Assembly (NCBI GenBank): GCA_035695715.1
Contig: DASRRM010000044.1
Span: 1-35,838 of the forward strand
Reading direction: 5' to 3'
Origin: RYN-428 sp035695715
Lineage (GTDB): Bacteria > Planctomycetota > Phycisphaerae > Tepidisphaerales > Tepidisphaeraceae
Length of the DNA stretch: 35,838 nucleotides
Shown: positions 8,082-17,501 of the stretch, one piece after another
How the letters are laid out: each line of letters begins with the position of its first letter
Position numbering within the stretch: the first letter of the stretch is position 1
Translations under genes and position numbers: made by a program
The notes under the pieces: generated by a model
Told to the model about the DNA's origin: nothing
The model's input: only the letters and a program-made list of their open reading frames with translations
Databases searched by the model: none

Positions 8082-9803
8082 ATGTTTTGTCGAACGAATG
8101 CACCGCTACCGGTATCAACCACTGCTCGCCGGGCGAGTCAGCCCGTTGCCCTGGAGCAATTGGAGTCCAGAACGCTGCTTAGTGGCACGATCACGCAGGT
8201 CGCTGAATTCCCTTTGGATTATTCGGATGGCGGCGCGCCGATCGACATTGTGACGGATTCAAACGGCAACATCTTTGGCGTCGCGAATGCCAACGGCGCA
8301 AACGACACCAATGCGCTGGGCGAAGTTTTCGAGATCCCCGCGGGAAGCTCCTCCATCACCGTTCTGTATCGGTTCACCGGCATGGTGGATGGCGGGAGGC
8401 CCACGGGTTTGGTCGTCGACTCCAACAACAACCTGTACGGCGGCACGAGCATGGACGGCCCGAATGGCCAGGGCACAACCTTCGAGATTCCTGCCGGCAC
8501 ATCCACTCCCATCCTGCTTGCTCCCGAGGCTATCACGCCTGCGGGGGTCGACGCCAGCGGCAACCTCTACGGGTTCGGGGCGGGCGGTGTCGCCGAGCTT
8601 GTCAGTGGAACTCAGTCGCTGACAGAGATTTCCACGGTTTCATCACTTGGTTTTATCACGCTCGGTGCTGACGGAAATCTCTATGGCTCCATCGACCAGG
8701 TCCAAAACAGCGATGGGACCACCAACGGCGGCGAGGTGTTCGAGGTCGATCTTTCCAGCACGCCTGCCACGACATCCATACTGGCCACGTTTCCATTTGA
8801 TGAATCAACGCTCGAAGGGCCCCAGGGCAATGATCCCATCGGCGTTCGCGCCGACGCCAGCGGAAACGTCTTTGGCGTCGCCAAGCAGGGTGGAAACGGT
8901 AACAGTGGGGTCGCATTCGAGATCGTCAAAGGTTCCGGGACGATCACGCCGATCGATTATTTTGACAATAATTCATCTTCGGTCGGAGGGACGCCGATTT
9001 GCCCGCCGCTGCTTGACGGCAGCGACAACCTATACGGTCTGAACTTTGATGGGGGCGCCAATCAGCTTGGGACGCTTTGGGAGGTGCCCGCCGGTTCCGG
9101 CCCAGCCACCGAAGGCGCAACCCAGCCCGCGATAGACTTGAGTGATCTGAATGTCAACAATGGGATTGGGGGCGACGCATCCATGACCGACCCTGATTCG
9201 ATAATCTACTACTCAAGCGAATATGGCGGCCATGGTAAGTCAAATGGCAACACCAACAAATTCGACTTAACTCACACGCTGGGGGCCGGCGAAGGACTGA
9301 ACCAGGTGGATCAGACCACCATAGACACGTCAAATACCGACATCACGAGCGCGCAGAGCACCCTGAAGACACTGCGGAAAACGCTGCAGCAGGATCGCAA
9401 AATCCTGGGCAAGGATCGCTCCGATCAGCAAGCCAGGACGGAACTGACCCAAATCCAGGGCCAATTGAATGCAGCGCAAAGCGACATCACCAAAGCCCTC
9501 CACGAGCTTCGCACCGCGAAGCAGGAACTACGGGTCGATGAAAATCTGACCGCCCAATCCGACAGCTACGCCGGCAAAATCAGCACCCTTACCGCGCAAT
9601 TGGCCTCCGCCCAGGGTAACGCGGCGGCCAAAATCCAAAAACAAATCACCGCCGACCGGACCGCCGAGAACACGGCGAGCAATAAACTCAATAGCAAGTC
9701 CGCCATCCTGAACGCCCAGTTGGCCGAGATAACTTCCGAAGATTCGACGATCAGCTCGGCCTTGTCATCGGCGCGGGCGACTCTGGCGGCCTTGCCGCTC
9801 TAG
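8082..9803 (+). CDS. LExRxLLS surface protein with GloVer-type beta-propeller repeats and coiled-coil tail
   Basis: 573 residues. The start at 8082 is set by GAGGGAG upstream; the GTG at 8043 has no such site. Residues 27-34 read LESRTLLS, the LEPR-XLL class of N-terminal sorting motif found in planctomycete surface proteins. Residues of about 36-390 are repeats of the Gloeo_Verruco (GloVer) kind: xGxPxGLVxDSNNNLYG followed by GxxFEIPAG, likely a beta-propeller. Residues of about 406-573 change abruptly to a Gln/Lys/Ala-rich helical region (TLKTLRKTLQQDRKILGKDR and onward), which reads as a long coiled coil. That tail may form a stalk or an oligomer. No enzyme motif is seen. The gene stands alone, about 660 bp before the next surface-protein gene. 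Confidence 0.82.
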   Translation: MFCRTNAPLPVSTTARRASQPVALEQLESRTLLSGTITQVAEFPLDYSDGGAPIDIVTDSNGNIFGVANANGANDTNALGEVFEIPAGSSSITVLYRFTGMVDGGRPTGLVVDSNNNLYGGTSMDGPNGQGTTFEIPAGTSTPILLAPEAITPAGVDASGNLYGFGAGGVAELVSGTQSLTEISTVSSLGFITLGADGNLYGSIDQVQNSDGTTNGGEVFEVDLSSTPATTSILATFPFDESTLEGPQGNDPIGVRADASGNVFGVAKQGGNGNSGVAFEIVKGSGTITPIDYFDNNSSSVGGTPICPPLLDGSDNLYGLNFDGGANQLGTLWEVPAGSGPATEGATQPAIDLSDLNVNNGIGGDASMTDPDSIIYYSSEYGGHGKSNGNTNKFDLTHTLGAGEGLNQVDQTTIDTSNTDITSAQSTLKTLRKTLQQDRKILGKDRSDQQARTELTQIQGQLNAAQSDITKALHELRTAKQELRVDENLTAQSDSYAGKISTLTAQLASAQGNAAAKIQKQITADRTAENTASNKLNSKSAILNAQLAEITSEDSTISSALSSARATLAALPL

Positions 9804-10462
9804 CTCATCCTCTTGGGAATGCGTGGTCTCGCACATCCGCTGCTTCGCAAGCCTCCGAAATTGGGGGAAACTCAAAGGTGTCGGGAACCGAATCAGACGC
9901 AGGAACCGAAGTTCAGTCCAAAGCCTCGGCCAAGGTCACCGCTGACGATAATGGCGCGCAGGCAAAGCTAAACCTGATCGATACCGATTTAGCAACCACC
10001 CATTGGGCCTGGCGCGGTCGGACGGTGAAGACCGATTCGCCACTAAAACTGGCGCCTCCACCCAACCCTTTGCAATTACATCACTTCGGCGAGCCGAGCG
10101 CACAACAAATTTATTATATCAAATACTTGCTACTCGATGTCGAAAAAACCGTGCGCAGCCGTGCGCTTTCGTGCGCAGGCCCGCGTTTTTTGCGTGAAAA
10201 CGCGGGTTGGATCGGGCGGCCGACGGGAATCGTGCGCGCGGACCGTGCGCGCAAAAAAAGCAGGCGGCAGACGGGGAAGAAGTGGGCGGCACGCACGTCG
10301 TATCGGCATGCGGGCTCACACGGCCACGCCCATCGAAACACGCCGTGGCGATTTCAATTGCCTCGTGGATCGTCTTCGCATAGATTTGCTATTGAGGCAA
10401 TGGATGGCCCCCAGGGCTCGCATGTCCTTTTCACGTCGGATTTGAAACGAAGGAGAACATTC
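9804..10462. other. Intergenic region with GTGCGC repeats and a hairpin
   Basis: No gene supported, although the downstream frame happens to be open back to 9878. Around 10150-10260 the motif GTGCGC recurs about five times. A hairpin with CCCGCGTTTT (10180-10189) and AAAACGCGGG (10197-10206) around a 7-base loop could act as a terminator or attenuator. The leader of the next gene is here. Confidence 0.4.
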
Positions 10463-12940
10463 ATGTCAGCACTTATCGGCTCGCGGCGTTCGCGCTCAGC
10501 TCGCGCGCAGTTCCAGCGTTTTTTGTCGGCAAAGCACGCCAATCTATGCGTCTGCGAAAACGTGGAGAGCCGGGTGTTGCTTTCGACATCGACGTTTGCC
10601 ACGCCGACGTCAATTACGGTTACGGGCGCGCGGGCGCCGCTGGTGGGAGAGCGGTTTAATGGGTCGAGCAGCCCGGCGGATATCGCCGTGGCGACGGCGA
10701 CGACGGTGCAGATTCTGACCGGCAGCGGCAGCGGCACATTCACGCTGGGCGCCAGCATTCCGCTCCCGGCGAATCCGGCTGCCGAGAGCCCGTATAGCAC
10801 CGGCGATTACAGCGGCAGCGGAACGGAGGACATTGTGCTGAATTCATATAACTCCTCCACCGGCAACGGAGAGATCACCTACGAAACCAACGATGGCAGC
10901 GCCAATTTCACCGCCGGCCCGGTCACCGATATCACCAACGGCGGCGACGGATTCGTTCCCATCGTCGCGAAGACCGGCGATTTTAATGGCGACGGCGACG
11001 AAGACCTGGCAATCGTCGGCAAGCCGAATACCGGCAGCCAGTTGGTGCTGGCCGTGCTTCTTAGCAACGCAGACGGGACGTTTACCGAAGCGGATTATCC
11101 GATTGCCGGGTCCAATGCCGCGGGCGATACCTCCAATGAAGAGGTGTTCACCGCCATCAGCGACGAGATCATCGTCTACGACGGCAGCAGCCAGAATCTC
11201 GATGTTTTCAGCACCAGCGGCGACGGCGTTTTCGCGCAGCTCACGCCCACGCCGCTGATGGCAACTCTGCTGTCGGTTGGCACATTTAACAGCGACCAGG
11301 ACATTATCGTTGCCAATGGAAGCCAGGTGTCGCTGCTGGTGAACCAGGGGGATGGGACGTTTCAGGCCGACCCGCAGGGGCCAATTACTTTGCCGGGCGC
11401 CATCAATGCGATGGATGTGGACGATTTCAATAATGATGGCAACAACGACATCATCACCAACCAGGGCATTCTCTTCGGCAACGGCGATGAAACCTTCGAC
11501 ACCACCGCCGAGGCGCTGCCGGTGAGCATCGACGGCGGCGGGAATGTTTCCAACACGTTGCAGGGCGTTTTCCTTGGCAACGGGCGGCCGGGAATCGTGG
11601 GATTTGCCGCGGCGGGAAATGCCGTGGTGGCGGCGGTCAATACCACGCCGGTCGGCGTTTCCATCGACTTGGAATCGGACAACAACCCGGCCAATCCCGG
11701 CTCGGATGTGCAACTGACCGCCAGCGTTTCGTCCGATCTTTCCAACTTCAGCGCAACGCCTTCCGGAAGCATTACATTTTTCAACGGCGCAGCATCCCTG
11801 GGCACGGTGCAAATGTCCGATGGCTCGGCAACGTTGGATGCCGGTTCGAGCCTCGACACCGGCGTGAATACTGTCACCGCCGAATACAGCGGCGACGCGA
11901 CTTTCGCCGCCACCACTTCCGCGCCGCTGACGCAAACCGGCCTCACGTCCACCGCGACCACTATTTCCTCCAACGAGAATCCGTCGACCGCCGGGGATGA
12001 TGTTGTTTTCACCGCCGTCGTCAGTGGTGACGACGGCGCGGGGGATGTTCCCAGCGGCAATGTCGAATTCTTCGATAATGGCACGGATCTCGGCGGCGGC
12101 GATTGCGATTCCACCGGCACCGCCACCTTCGACACTACCGGGACACTTACCGCCGGGTCGCACACCATTACCGCCCAATATCAGGGCGATTCGAACTATA
12201 CCGGCAGCGAGTCGGACGGTCTGACCCAGACCGTCAACCAGCCCTCGCTTGTGCCGCTGGTGACATCCACGTCGCTGCCCAGCGCGATTGTCGCCGGGTC
12301 AAAGGTGCATGGCACGGTGACTGTCGCGCTGACCAACGAAACATCGGACATTGTTTCAGTCAGTCAGATTACGGTCCTCGCATCCAGCAACAGCTCGATC
12401 GAAGGCGCAAGCCCCGTCGTGGTCGAAAACTTCCACCACGCGGTGGCGATCAAGCCGGGCCAGGTCAAGATCGAGCGACTGGTCGTGAAAACATTCCCCA
12501 GCGGCCTTTCCGACGGCACCTATTCCCTCCTCGCCCAGGTGACGAATTCGCTCGACCAGCAAAGCAATTCAATGACCGGCCCATCGATCAACGTGGCGGC
12601 GGCGTTTGTAAGCCTGTCCGGATCGGCGTCGGTCAAACCCGCCAGCGTGGTGGCGGGAAAATTCGTGACGTTGACAATCGACCTGAGCAACGCCGGGAAC
12701 GTGATCACAACCCCCGCGGCCCTGGACATCGGGCTGTCGACCGATGGCCAGACCGAATCGAGCGATATCGAAAGCGCATCGGCCCACCTGAAAATAAAGC
12801 CCGGTCATAGCGGGCCCGTGCATGTGCATTTCAGGATTCCCGCCGGCACGGCAGCAGGAACCTATGAGCCGTTCATTTCCATCACCGACGATGGCGACAC
12901 CGCCACGGTTATCGGGCAGGGATTTGTCGTGGAAACATGA
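10463..12940 (+). CDS. LExRxLLS surface protein with FG-GAP repeats, Ig-like domains and CARDB-like tail
   Basis: 825 residues. The ATG at 10463 is preceded by AAGGAGAA; the frame stays open to GTG 9878, but that extension is basic, low in complexity and has no signal. Residues 34-41 read VESRVLLS, a variant of the planctomycete N-terminal sorting motif. Residues of about 110-390 carry FG-GAP/VCBS repeats with calcium-loop motifs such as DFNGDGDEDLAI and DFNNDGNNDI. Two bacterial Ig-like domains follow (about 396-493 and 493-593; GSITFFNG and GNVEFFDNG). The last 230 residues are two CARDB-like beta domains that closely resemble the end of the protein at 25329. This is a typical adhesin or structural architecture and no enzyme is seen. 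Surface location is inferred from the motif. Confidence 0.85.
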   Translation: MSALIGSRRSRSARAQFQRFLSAKHANLCVCENVESRVLLSTSTFATPTSITVTGARAPLVGERFNGSSSPADIAVATATTVQILTGSGSGTFTLGASIPLPANPAAESPYSTGDYSGSGTEDIVLNSYNSSTGNGEITYETNDGSANFTAGPVTDITNGGDGFVPIVAKTGDFNGDGDEDLAIVGKPNTGSQLVLAVLLSNADGTFTEADYPIAGSNAAGDTSNEEVFTAISDEIIVYDGSSQNLDVFSTSGDGVFAQLTPTPLMATLLSVGTFNSDQDIIVANGSQVSLLVNQGDGTFQADPQGPITLPGAINAMDVDDFNNDGNNDIITNQGILFGNGDETFDTTAEALPVSIDGGGNVSNTLQGVFLGNGRPGIVGFAAAGNAVVAAVNTTPVGVSIDLESDNNPANPGSDVQLTASVSSDLSNFSATPSGSITFFNGAASLGTVQMSDGSATLDAGSSLDTGVNTVTAEYSGDATFAATTSAPLTQTGLTSTATTISSNENPSTAGDDVVFTAVVSGDDGAGDVPSGNVEFFDNGTDLGGGDCDSTGTATFDTTGTLTAGSHTITAQYQGDSNYTGSESDGLTQTVNQPSLVPLVTSTSLPSAIVAGSKVHGTVTVALTNETSDIVSVSQITVLASSNSSIEGASPVVVENFHHAVAIKPGQVKIERLVVKTFPSGLSDGTYSLLAQVTNSLDQQSNSMTGPSINVAAAFVSLSGSASVKPASVVAGKFVTLTIDLSNAGNVITTPAALDIGLSTDGQTESSDIESASAHLKIKPGHSGPVHVHFRIPAGTAAGTYEPFISITDDGDTATVIGQGFVVET

Positions 12941-13030
12941 TTTCATTTTGATCTTTTCTTTGCCGTTGGCGGATGTTAAGTTCTTGTGCGATCGTCAGGT
13001 CAGGTCGTCGGGCGGAATAGAGGAACTGAT

Positions 13031-13750
13031 ATGCGTCGCACCTTCACCTCGCGCGGCTTCACCCTCATTGAATTGCTCGTTGTCATTGGCATTATCTTCG
13101 TGCTTGCCTCGATTCTGTTTCCGGTAGTCAGCGCCATTAACCGCAATTCAAAGGCGGCGGTTTGCGCCTCCAATGAACGACAGTTGGTGGCGGCGATTCT
13201 TTCCTACACTGCAAGCAACGACGGCGTTCTGCCGGCCCCGGCGGTCTGCTGGGGCACCAGCAGTTGGGGAGTTGCGGATTTCAACAGCGGATACCTCATG
13301 CCCACGCTGGCCCCATCGGTTGAGGCCAGAGCCCAGATCCTGCATTGCCCGGCCGATACCCTCGAGCAGCTTTGCTCCGTGGGTGCGGATATCCCGCAGC
13401 CTCCCGCGCGAAACTTCAGCTATTCGCTGAATATCAACATCGCCTACGCGCCGCCGGGGGGCACGGTCGGAATTCGGCTGCAGCAGGTCAAGAACCCTTC
13501 GGCTCATGTGATGGTCTACGAAGAATTCGCCCCGAATGACGTGTACTGCTACGGTCCCACCGACGGTGACGATTGGCTGACCGGCCGTCATGGCGGGCCT
13601 GGCACCATCGAGCACCGTGCGGCCTACCAGAACTCCAACTGGAGAATGGACGGGCGCGGCAACGTCGGTTACTTCGACGGCCATGTCGCAATCATGTCCG
13701 TTAATACCTATTTCAACTCGACCTACCACTTCGGTCCGCTAAACCAGTAG
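13031..13750 (+). CDS. Type II secretion/type IV pilin-like prepilin (H-X9-DG family)
   Basis: 239 residues. The ATG at 13031 has GAGGA six bases upstream and begins MRRTFTSRGFTLIELLVV, the prepilin signature; cleavage and N-methylation after Gly are expected by prepilin peptidase. The hydrophobic helix runs to about residue 32. The globular part contains CPAD, a GRHGG stretch, and near the C-terminus NVGYFDGHV, the H-X9-DG type motif of the expanded planctomycete prepilin family. Length fits that family. These proteins are pseudopilin-like and usually numerous; a specific role cannot be assigned. The gene follows the surface-protein gene by about 90 bp in the same direction, so shared transcription is possible. 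A palindrome lies just downstream. Confidence 0.9.
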   Translation: MRRTFTSRGFTLIELLVVIGIIFVLASILFPVVSAINRNSKAAVCASNERQLVAAILSYTASNDGVLPAPAVCWGTSSWGVADFNSGYLMPTLAPSVEARAQILHCPADTLEQLCSVGADIPQPPARNFSYSLNINIAYAPPGGTVGIRLQQVKNPSAHVMVYEEFAPNDVYCYGPTDGDDWLTGRHGGPGTIEHRAAYQNSNWRMDGRGNVGYFDGHVAIMSVNTYFNSTYHFGPLNQ

Positions 13751-13780
13751 TAACGCGCTCGACGGTAATGCGAGACCGGA

Positions 13781-13900
13781 GGCACAGATCGGGACGGGTC
13801 CGATATTTATGATTTCCAACGCCCGGCCGCAGTATCCAGCCGCAAATTCTACCGAAAACAAGGTGAAGACTGAAAACCGGACCCGTCCCGGTCCTGTGCC
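13781..13900. repeat. Paired REP-like palindrome between convergent genes
   Basis: The arms CGGGACGGGTCCG (13790-13802) and CGGACCCGTCCCG (13878-13890) are perfect complements, extended by GGCACAG/CTGTGCC outside. It lies between two converging genes and may serve as a bidirectional terminator. The same arms and the same GAAAACCGGACCCG junction recur near 28497-28644. Confidence 0.7.
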
Positions 13901-13930
13901 GCTTTGCTTGTCCGGTCGCACCCGACGACT

Positions 13931-14536
13931 TTACACCGGCTTGCCCGGCATGCCCCGCTCGAACGCGGCTTTCACGTGCGGACGGCTCATCACATACAGA
14001 ATCGCTATTGGCCAGGCGAGCATCGCCACGCTCATGAGGATCCCGCCATACGTGCTGTATTGCATGATTGTTTTCATCGCCGGGGTGTTCAGCATTGGGT
14101 TGTTCTTCATTGCAGCCTGCGTCACTTTCTGCATCCGTGCATTCAGAAACGCCAGATTCACGATCAGCCCTGCAAGGGAAATGACGACGTAGATGACGGC
14201 GTACGCGATGATTCCCGAGCGCGCCGCCGGCTTGAGCGCCAGCAATCCTTTGCCAGCCCACAGCAGAACCAGCGCCAGGATCATTCCGATCGCCAATGAC
14301 CCGACGGTAAACCAGCGCAGGACCGGATCACGGCTGACGCCCTCGACGACAGGGTTGGAGCCGAAGTTAAGTCCCAGATATTGCGGAATGGAACAGACCC
14401 CTCCAAACAACCCCAGCGCCGCGAAAATAAAAGCAATGACGGCAATTGCCCGCACCGATGCCGGGCGCGGATCGGGCGGACGTGGGATGAATCCTGCATA
14501 GGGAAGCGGATTAATCGGAGGCATGGATTGACTCAT
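13931..14536 (-). CDS. Small integral membrane protein, four transmembrane segments
   Basis: 201 residues. ATG at 14536 with GGAG nine bases upstream; an internal Met at residue 5 is less well placed. The N-terminal 25 residues are Pro-rich and presumably cytoplasmic. Four hydrophobic segments follow at about 29-50, 76-98, 106-130 and 163-182, separated by a loop rich in Met/Lys (QKVTQAAMKNNPMLNTPAMK). The C-terminus is short and basic. No family is recognised; the layout resembles uncharacterised DUF-type four-helix membrane proteins. Its upstream region holds copy A of the dispersed repeat, 26 bp before the start. Confidence 0.75.
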   Translation of the reverse strand: MSQSMPPINPLPYAGFIPRPPDPRPASVRAIAVIAFIFAALGLFGGVCSIPQYLGLNFGSNPVVEGVSRDPVLRWFTVGSLAIGMILALVLLWAGKGLLALKPAARSGIIAYAVIYVVISLAGLIVNLAFLNARMQKVTQAAMKNNPMLNTPAMKTIMQYSTYGGILMSVAMLAWPIAILYVMSRPHVKAAFERGMPGKPV

Positions 14537-14561
14537 GTGAATGCTCCAAAAACGGTGACAC

Positions 14562-14650
14562 TAAGGGTCTGTGCGAAAATACCCCATACCAATTTTTTCG
14601 ATAGACTCTACGATCTACTCTAAGTTCATTGGCCCAACACGCCGGTTCTG
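14562..14650 (+). repeat. Dispersed 74-89 bp repeat, copy A
   Basis: Begins TAAGGGTCTGTGCGAAAAT and ends CACGCCGGTTCTG. It shares TTTTTTCGATAGACTC with the copy at 35516 and the same two ends with the inverted copy at 19791. It is the longest and most divergent of the three. Confidence 0.65.
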
Positions 14651-14658
14651 ATAATGAA

Positions 14659-14930
14659 GTACTCCGAAGACCCGGATTTTACCGGGAAAGATCCGGCTCT
14701 TCGGAGTACCTCATACGCACGCCGTATGATTTTGTCCTGTTCGAAATTGCCCCATCGTCATCCTGAGCTGAGGTACTCCGAAGGATCTGGCTCGCCTCCG
14801 CCCGCCGGCAAGATCCTTCGGAGTACCTGCTCTGAAAATGTAGGGCGGGCACTGCCCGCCAACACCGTGCTCGGCGGGCAGTGCCCGCCCTACGTGAATT
14901 TCATGCGTAGCGAATGCGGCGCAGCCGCAT
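14659..14930. repeat. Cluster of four hairpins upstream of ligA
   Basis: Hairpin 1: 18-nt arms at 14659-14676 and 14692-14709 (one mismatch), containing GTACTCCGAAGA. Hairpin 2: perfect 18-nt arms AGGTACTCCGAAGGATCT at 14771-14788 and 14811-14828. Hairpin 3: perfect 21-nt arms at 14840-14860 and 14873-14893, built on GGGCGGGCACTGCCCGCC, so each arm can also fold on itself. Hairpin 4: ATGCGGC/GCCGCAT at 14914-14930. No gene is seen in 14537-15067. REP-like; function unknown. Confidence 0.75.
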
Positions 14931-15067
14931 GAGGACTCAGGATGACGGGCGCGCTCGCGACCAATATGAAAAATGCTAAAAATCCGGAAGGTCGCTAAAT
15001 TCAGAGCCCAGGGATTCTCGCGATCAACGACTAACACTAACCACCAACACTCAACCAACCAACTCCC

Positions 15068-17095
15068 ATGGCAGAATCAACCGCACATCGTATTGCCAAA
15101 CTCCGCGACGAGCTGAATCGGCATAACTTCCTCTACTACGTCCAGGCCAAGCCGGAAATCTCCGACCAGCAATTCGATCGGCTCATGAAAGAGCTGATCG
15201 ACCTGGAGGAAAAACATCCGGAGCTAAAATCCCCCGATTCGCCGACGGTGCGTGTGGGCGGACAGGCGATCGAGGGGTTTGCGTCGGTGAAGCACGCCGT
15301 GCCGATGATGAGCATCGACAATACCTATAACGAGGAGGATGTGCGCGCCTTCGATCAGCGCGTGCGAAAGCTGCTCGACGGCGAATCGGTCTGTTACGTT
15401 CTTGAGCCGAAGATCGATGGCAACGCGTCCTCGTTGCGCTATGAAAACGGCGTGCTGGTATTGGCCGCCACGCGCGGGGATGGAACGAGCGGCTTTGATA
15501 TCACCGCACAGGCGCGAACGATCAATTCCATTCCGTTGCGGCTGCACGATGACGGAAAACTGCCGGACGTGCTGGAAGTGCGCGGCGAAATCTACATGGC
15601 CAACGCAGATTTCCAGCGCATCAACAAAGAGCGGGCCGACCAGGGGCTGGAAACATTCAAAAACCCGCGCAATCTCACCACCGGCACCTTGAACCAGCTC
15701 GATCCGAAAATCACCGCCCAGCGCAAATTGCGTTTCGTCTCCCACGGCCTGGGCGAAGTCAGCGAGCTGCCAACGCAAAGCTATTGGGAATGGCTCAAGT
15801 TCCTGAAAAAATGGCGGCTGCCGACCACCGATGAAACCAGCTATGCCAAGGACATCGATGAAGCCATCGGGCATATCGAAGTGTTCCAGGACGTTCGCGG
15901 CAAGCTTTTGTATCAGACCGATGGCATGGTCTTGAAGGTGGATGATTTCCGCCAGCGCGATGCCCTGGGCGCGACGAGCAAAGCGCCGCGCTGGGTGATC
16001 GCGTACAAGTATGCCGCCGAGCAGGTGCAGACGGTTTTGCGCGAGGTGGATTGGCAGGTGGGAAAAGGGGGCAGGCTGACGCCGGTGGCGAGGCTTGAGC
16101 CGGTCTTTGTCGCCGGCACCACCGTTTCCAACGCCACGCTGCACAACATTGACCAGATCCGCCGGATCGATCTTCACATCGGCGACACGATCGTGCTGGA
16201 AAAAGCCGGCGAGGTGATTCCCTATGTTCGCCAGTCGGTTCCCGAAAAACGGCCCAAGGGGGCTAAGCCGGTGGAGGTGCCGACGAAGTGTCCCTCTTGC
16301 GGGGCGAAGGTGGAGAAGGAGCCGGACTCGCCGCACTTGGATTGCGTCAACCCGGATTGCCCGGCGCAATTTCGTGAGCGGATCAAATGGTTCTGCGGAC
16401 GAAAGCAGATGGACCTGGAAAACATCGGCGACAAGCTCGCCGACCAGCTTGTCGATTCGGGCCTGGTGAAAACCTTCGCCGACTTGTATCGGCTGACGAA
16501 AGACGACCTGCTGAAGCTGGAGCGCCTCGGCGAAAAGAGCGCGCAAAACGTGCTCGATGCCATCGAAGGCAGCCGGAAGAATTCCCTCGACCGCCTGCTG
16601 GCCGGCCTGGGAATTCATCACGTGGGCAACCGCGTCGCCCACGTGCTGGCCAGCAACTTCGGCTCGCTCGAGGCCATCGAAGCCGCGTCGGCCGATCAGC
16701 TTTCGGAGGTCAACGAGATCGGCCCCACGATCGCCGAGTCGGTTCACGATTTCTTCCACAACAAGGCGGGAAAGCATGTGATTGCCGAACTAAAAAAAGT
16801 TGGCGTCGATCCGAAAATGGCCGTAACTAAAGCGCCGTCGGAGCCAACGGCGGATCAGCCGCTGGCCGGGCAAACGATCGTCGTAACCGGAACGCTGCCA
16901 ACGCTGGGCCGCTTGGAAATTGAGGAATTGATCGTAAAGGCAGGCGGGAAGGCATCGGGCAGCGTGAGCAAGAAGACGAGTTTTCTGGTAGCCGGTGAAT
17001 CGGCGGGAAGCAAGCTGGATAAGGCCAAGGCGCTGGGCGTGCCGGTGCTGGATGAGGCGGAGTTTTTGAAGAAGGTGCGGGGGAAATCCGAATGA
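15068..17095 (+). CDS. ligA: NAD-dependent DNA ligase LigA
   Basis: 675 residues, the usual LigA length. It seals nicks in duplex DNA using NAD+ in replication and repair. The adenylation-domain motif EPKIDG places the nucleophile Lys at residue 115, with TRGDGTSG following near 144. The OB-fold region follows. The zinc finger uses Cys408, Cys411, Cys426 and Cys431 (CPSC and CVNPDC). Helix-hairpin-helix repeats lie at about 450-570 (LERLGEKSAQNVLDAIEGS; LGIHHVG). A BRCT domain ends the protein (about 596-672, IVVTGTLPTLGR). Motif I is followed by Asn-Ala-Ser where a hydrophobic residue is more usual, an oddity of unknown effect. No Shine-Dalgarno is seen; the leader before ATG is a C/A-rich stretch of repeated CCAACnCT-like sequence. 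Single gene with hairpin-rich spacers on both sides. Confidence 0.98.
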   Translation: MAESTAHRIAKLRDELNRHNFLYYVQAKPEISDQQFDRLMKELIDLEEKHPELKSPDSPTVRVGGQAIEGFASVKHAVPMMSIDNTYNEEDVRAFDQRVRKLLDGESVCYVLEPKIDGNASSLRYENGVLVLAATRGDGTSGFDITAQARTINSIPLRLHDDGKLPDVLEVRGEIYMANADFQRINKERADQGLETFKNPRNLTTGTLNQLDPKITAQRKLRFVSHGLGEVSELPTQSYWEWLKFLKKWRLPTTDETSYAKDIDEAIGHIEVFQDVRGKLLYQTDGMVLKVDDFRQRDALGATSKAPRWVIAYKYAAEQVQTVLREVDWQVGKGGRLTPVARLEPVFVAGTTVSNATLHNIDQIRRIDLHIGDTIVLEKAGEVIPYVRQSVPEKRPKGAKPVEVPTKCPSCGAKVEKEPDSPHLDCVNPDCPAQFRERIKWFCGRKQMDLENIGDKLADQLVDSGLVKTFADLYRLTKDDLLKLERLGEKSAQNVLDAIEGSRKNSLDRLLAGLGIHHVGNRVAHVLASNFGSLEAIEAASADQLSEVNEIGPTIAESVHDFFHNKAGKHVIAELKKVGVDPKMAVTKAPSEPTADQPLAGQTIVVTGTLPTLGRLEIEELIVKAGGKASGSVSKKTSFLVAGESAGSKLDKAKALGVPVLDEAEFLKKVRGKSE

Positions 17096-17501
17096 CGAAG
17101 GCCAAATGACGAATGGCGAAATGGGATCCGCGAAACCGCCTAAATTCAGTGGCTGCGTTGGTGAACACTCTGGCGTCAACGTCACGCTGAGGTACTTGCC
17201 CCGTGTCTTAATTCAAAGAGGACACGGGCGAGACGCCGGCGAGACGCCCGTGATACGGGAAATCAGTCCCGCCTCGTCGTCTGGAGGATATCTCGTTCAA
17301 AGAACAAGAAATCGCGAGATATCCTTGCGGCATCTTGCCAGGTTGGTAAACATTATCCTGCGGAGTGCTTCAGCTTGGGAGGTGCGAGGTTTTGCGTGGC
17401 ACGAACAGCCCGTGGTTCGACGTCAAAGACACGGGCGGGCCGGCGCGACGACTGCGATTTTTTGACGACCCCGGTTTCTTGCGCCGCTTGGAGGGCACCT
17501 T
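17096..17501. other. Intergenic region with CACGGGCGAGACGCC repeats
   Basis: No gene supported. The segment 17199-17263 holds CCGTGTC/GACACGG arms, then two CGAGACGCC units and CCCGTGATACGGGAAATCA, an inverted relative of 35649-35713. A hairpin with 11-bp arms AGGATATCTCG (17285-17295) and CGAGATATCCT (17315-17325) lies downstream. Confidence 0.5.

Noticed and set aside
9878..10462. In-frame extension upstream of the surface-protein gene at 10463
   Set aside because: No ribosome binding site or signal; basic low-quality sequence through GTGCGC repeats, whereas AAGGAGAA precedes ATG 10463.
10844..12178. 444-codon open frame on the minus strand
   Set aside because: Antisense to a clear FG-GAP/Ig protein; Gly/Arg/Ile-rich without motifs.
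14659..14893. Regularly spaced palindromes suggesting a CRISPR array
   Set aside because: The hairpins differ in sequence and spacing; there are no direct repeats with equal spacers and no cas genes.
15224..16777. 517-codon open frame on the minus strand
   Set aside because: Fully inside ligA, Arg/His/Gln-rich, no recognisable domain; a shadow of a GC-rich gene.
17106..17465. 119-codon plus-strand frame after ligA
   Set aside because: Runs through palindromic repeats and has no start signal or protein-like character.
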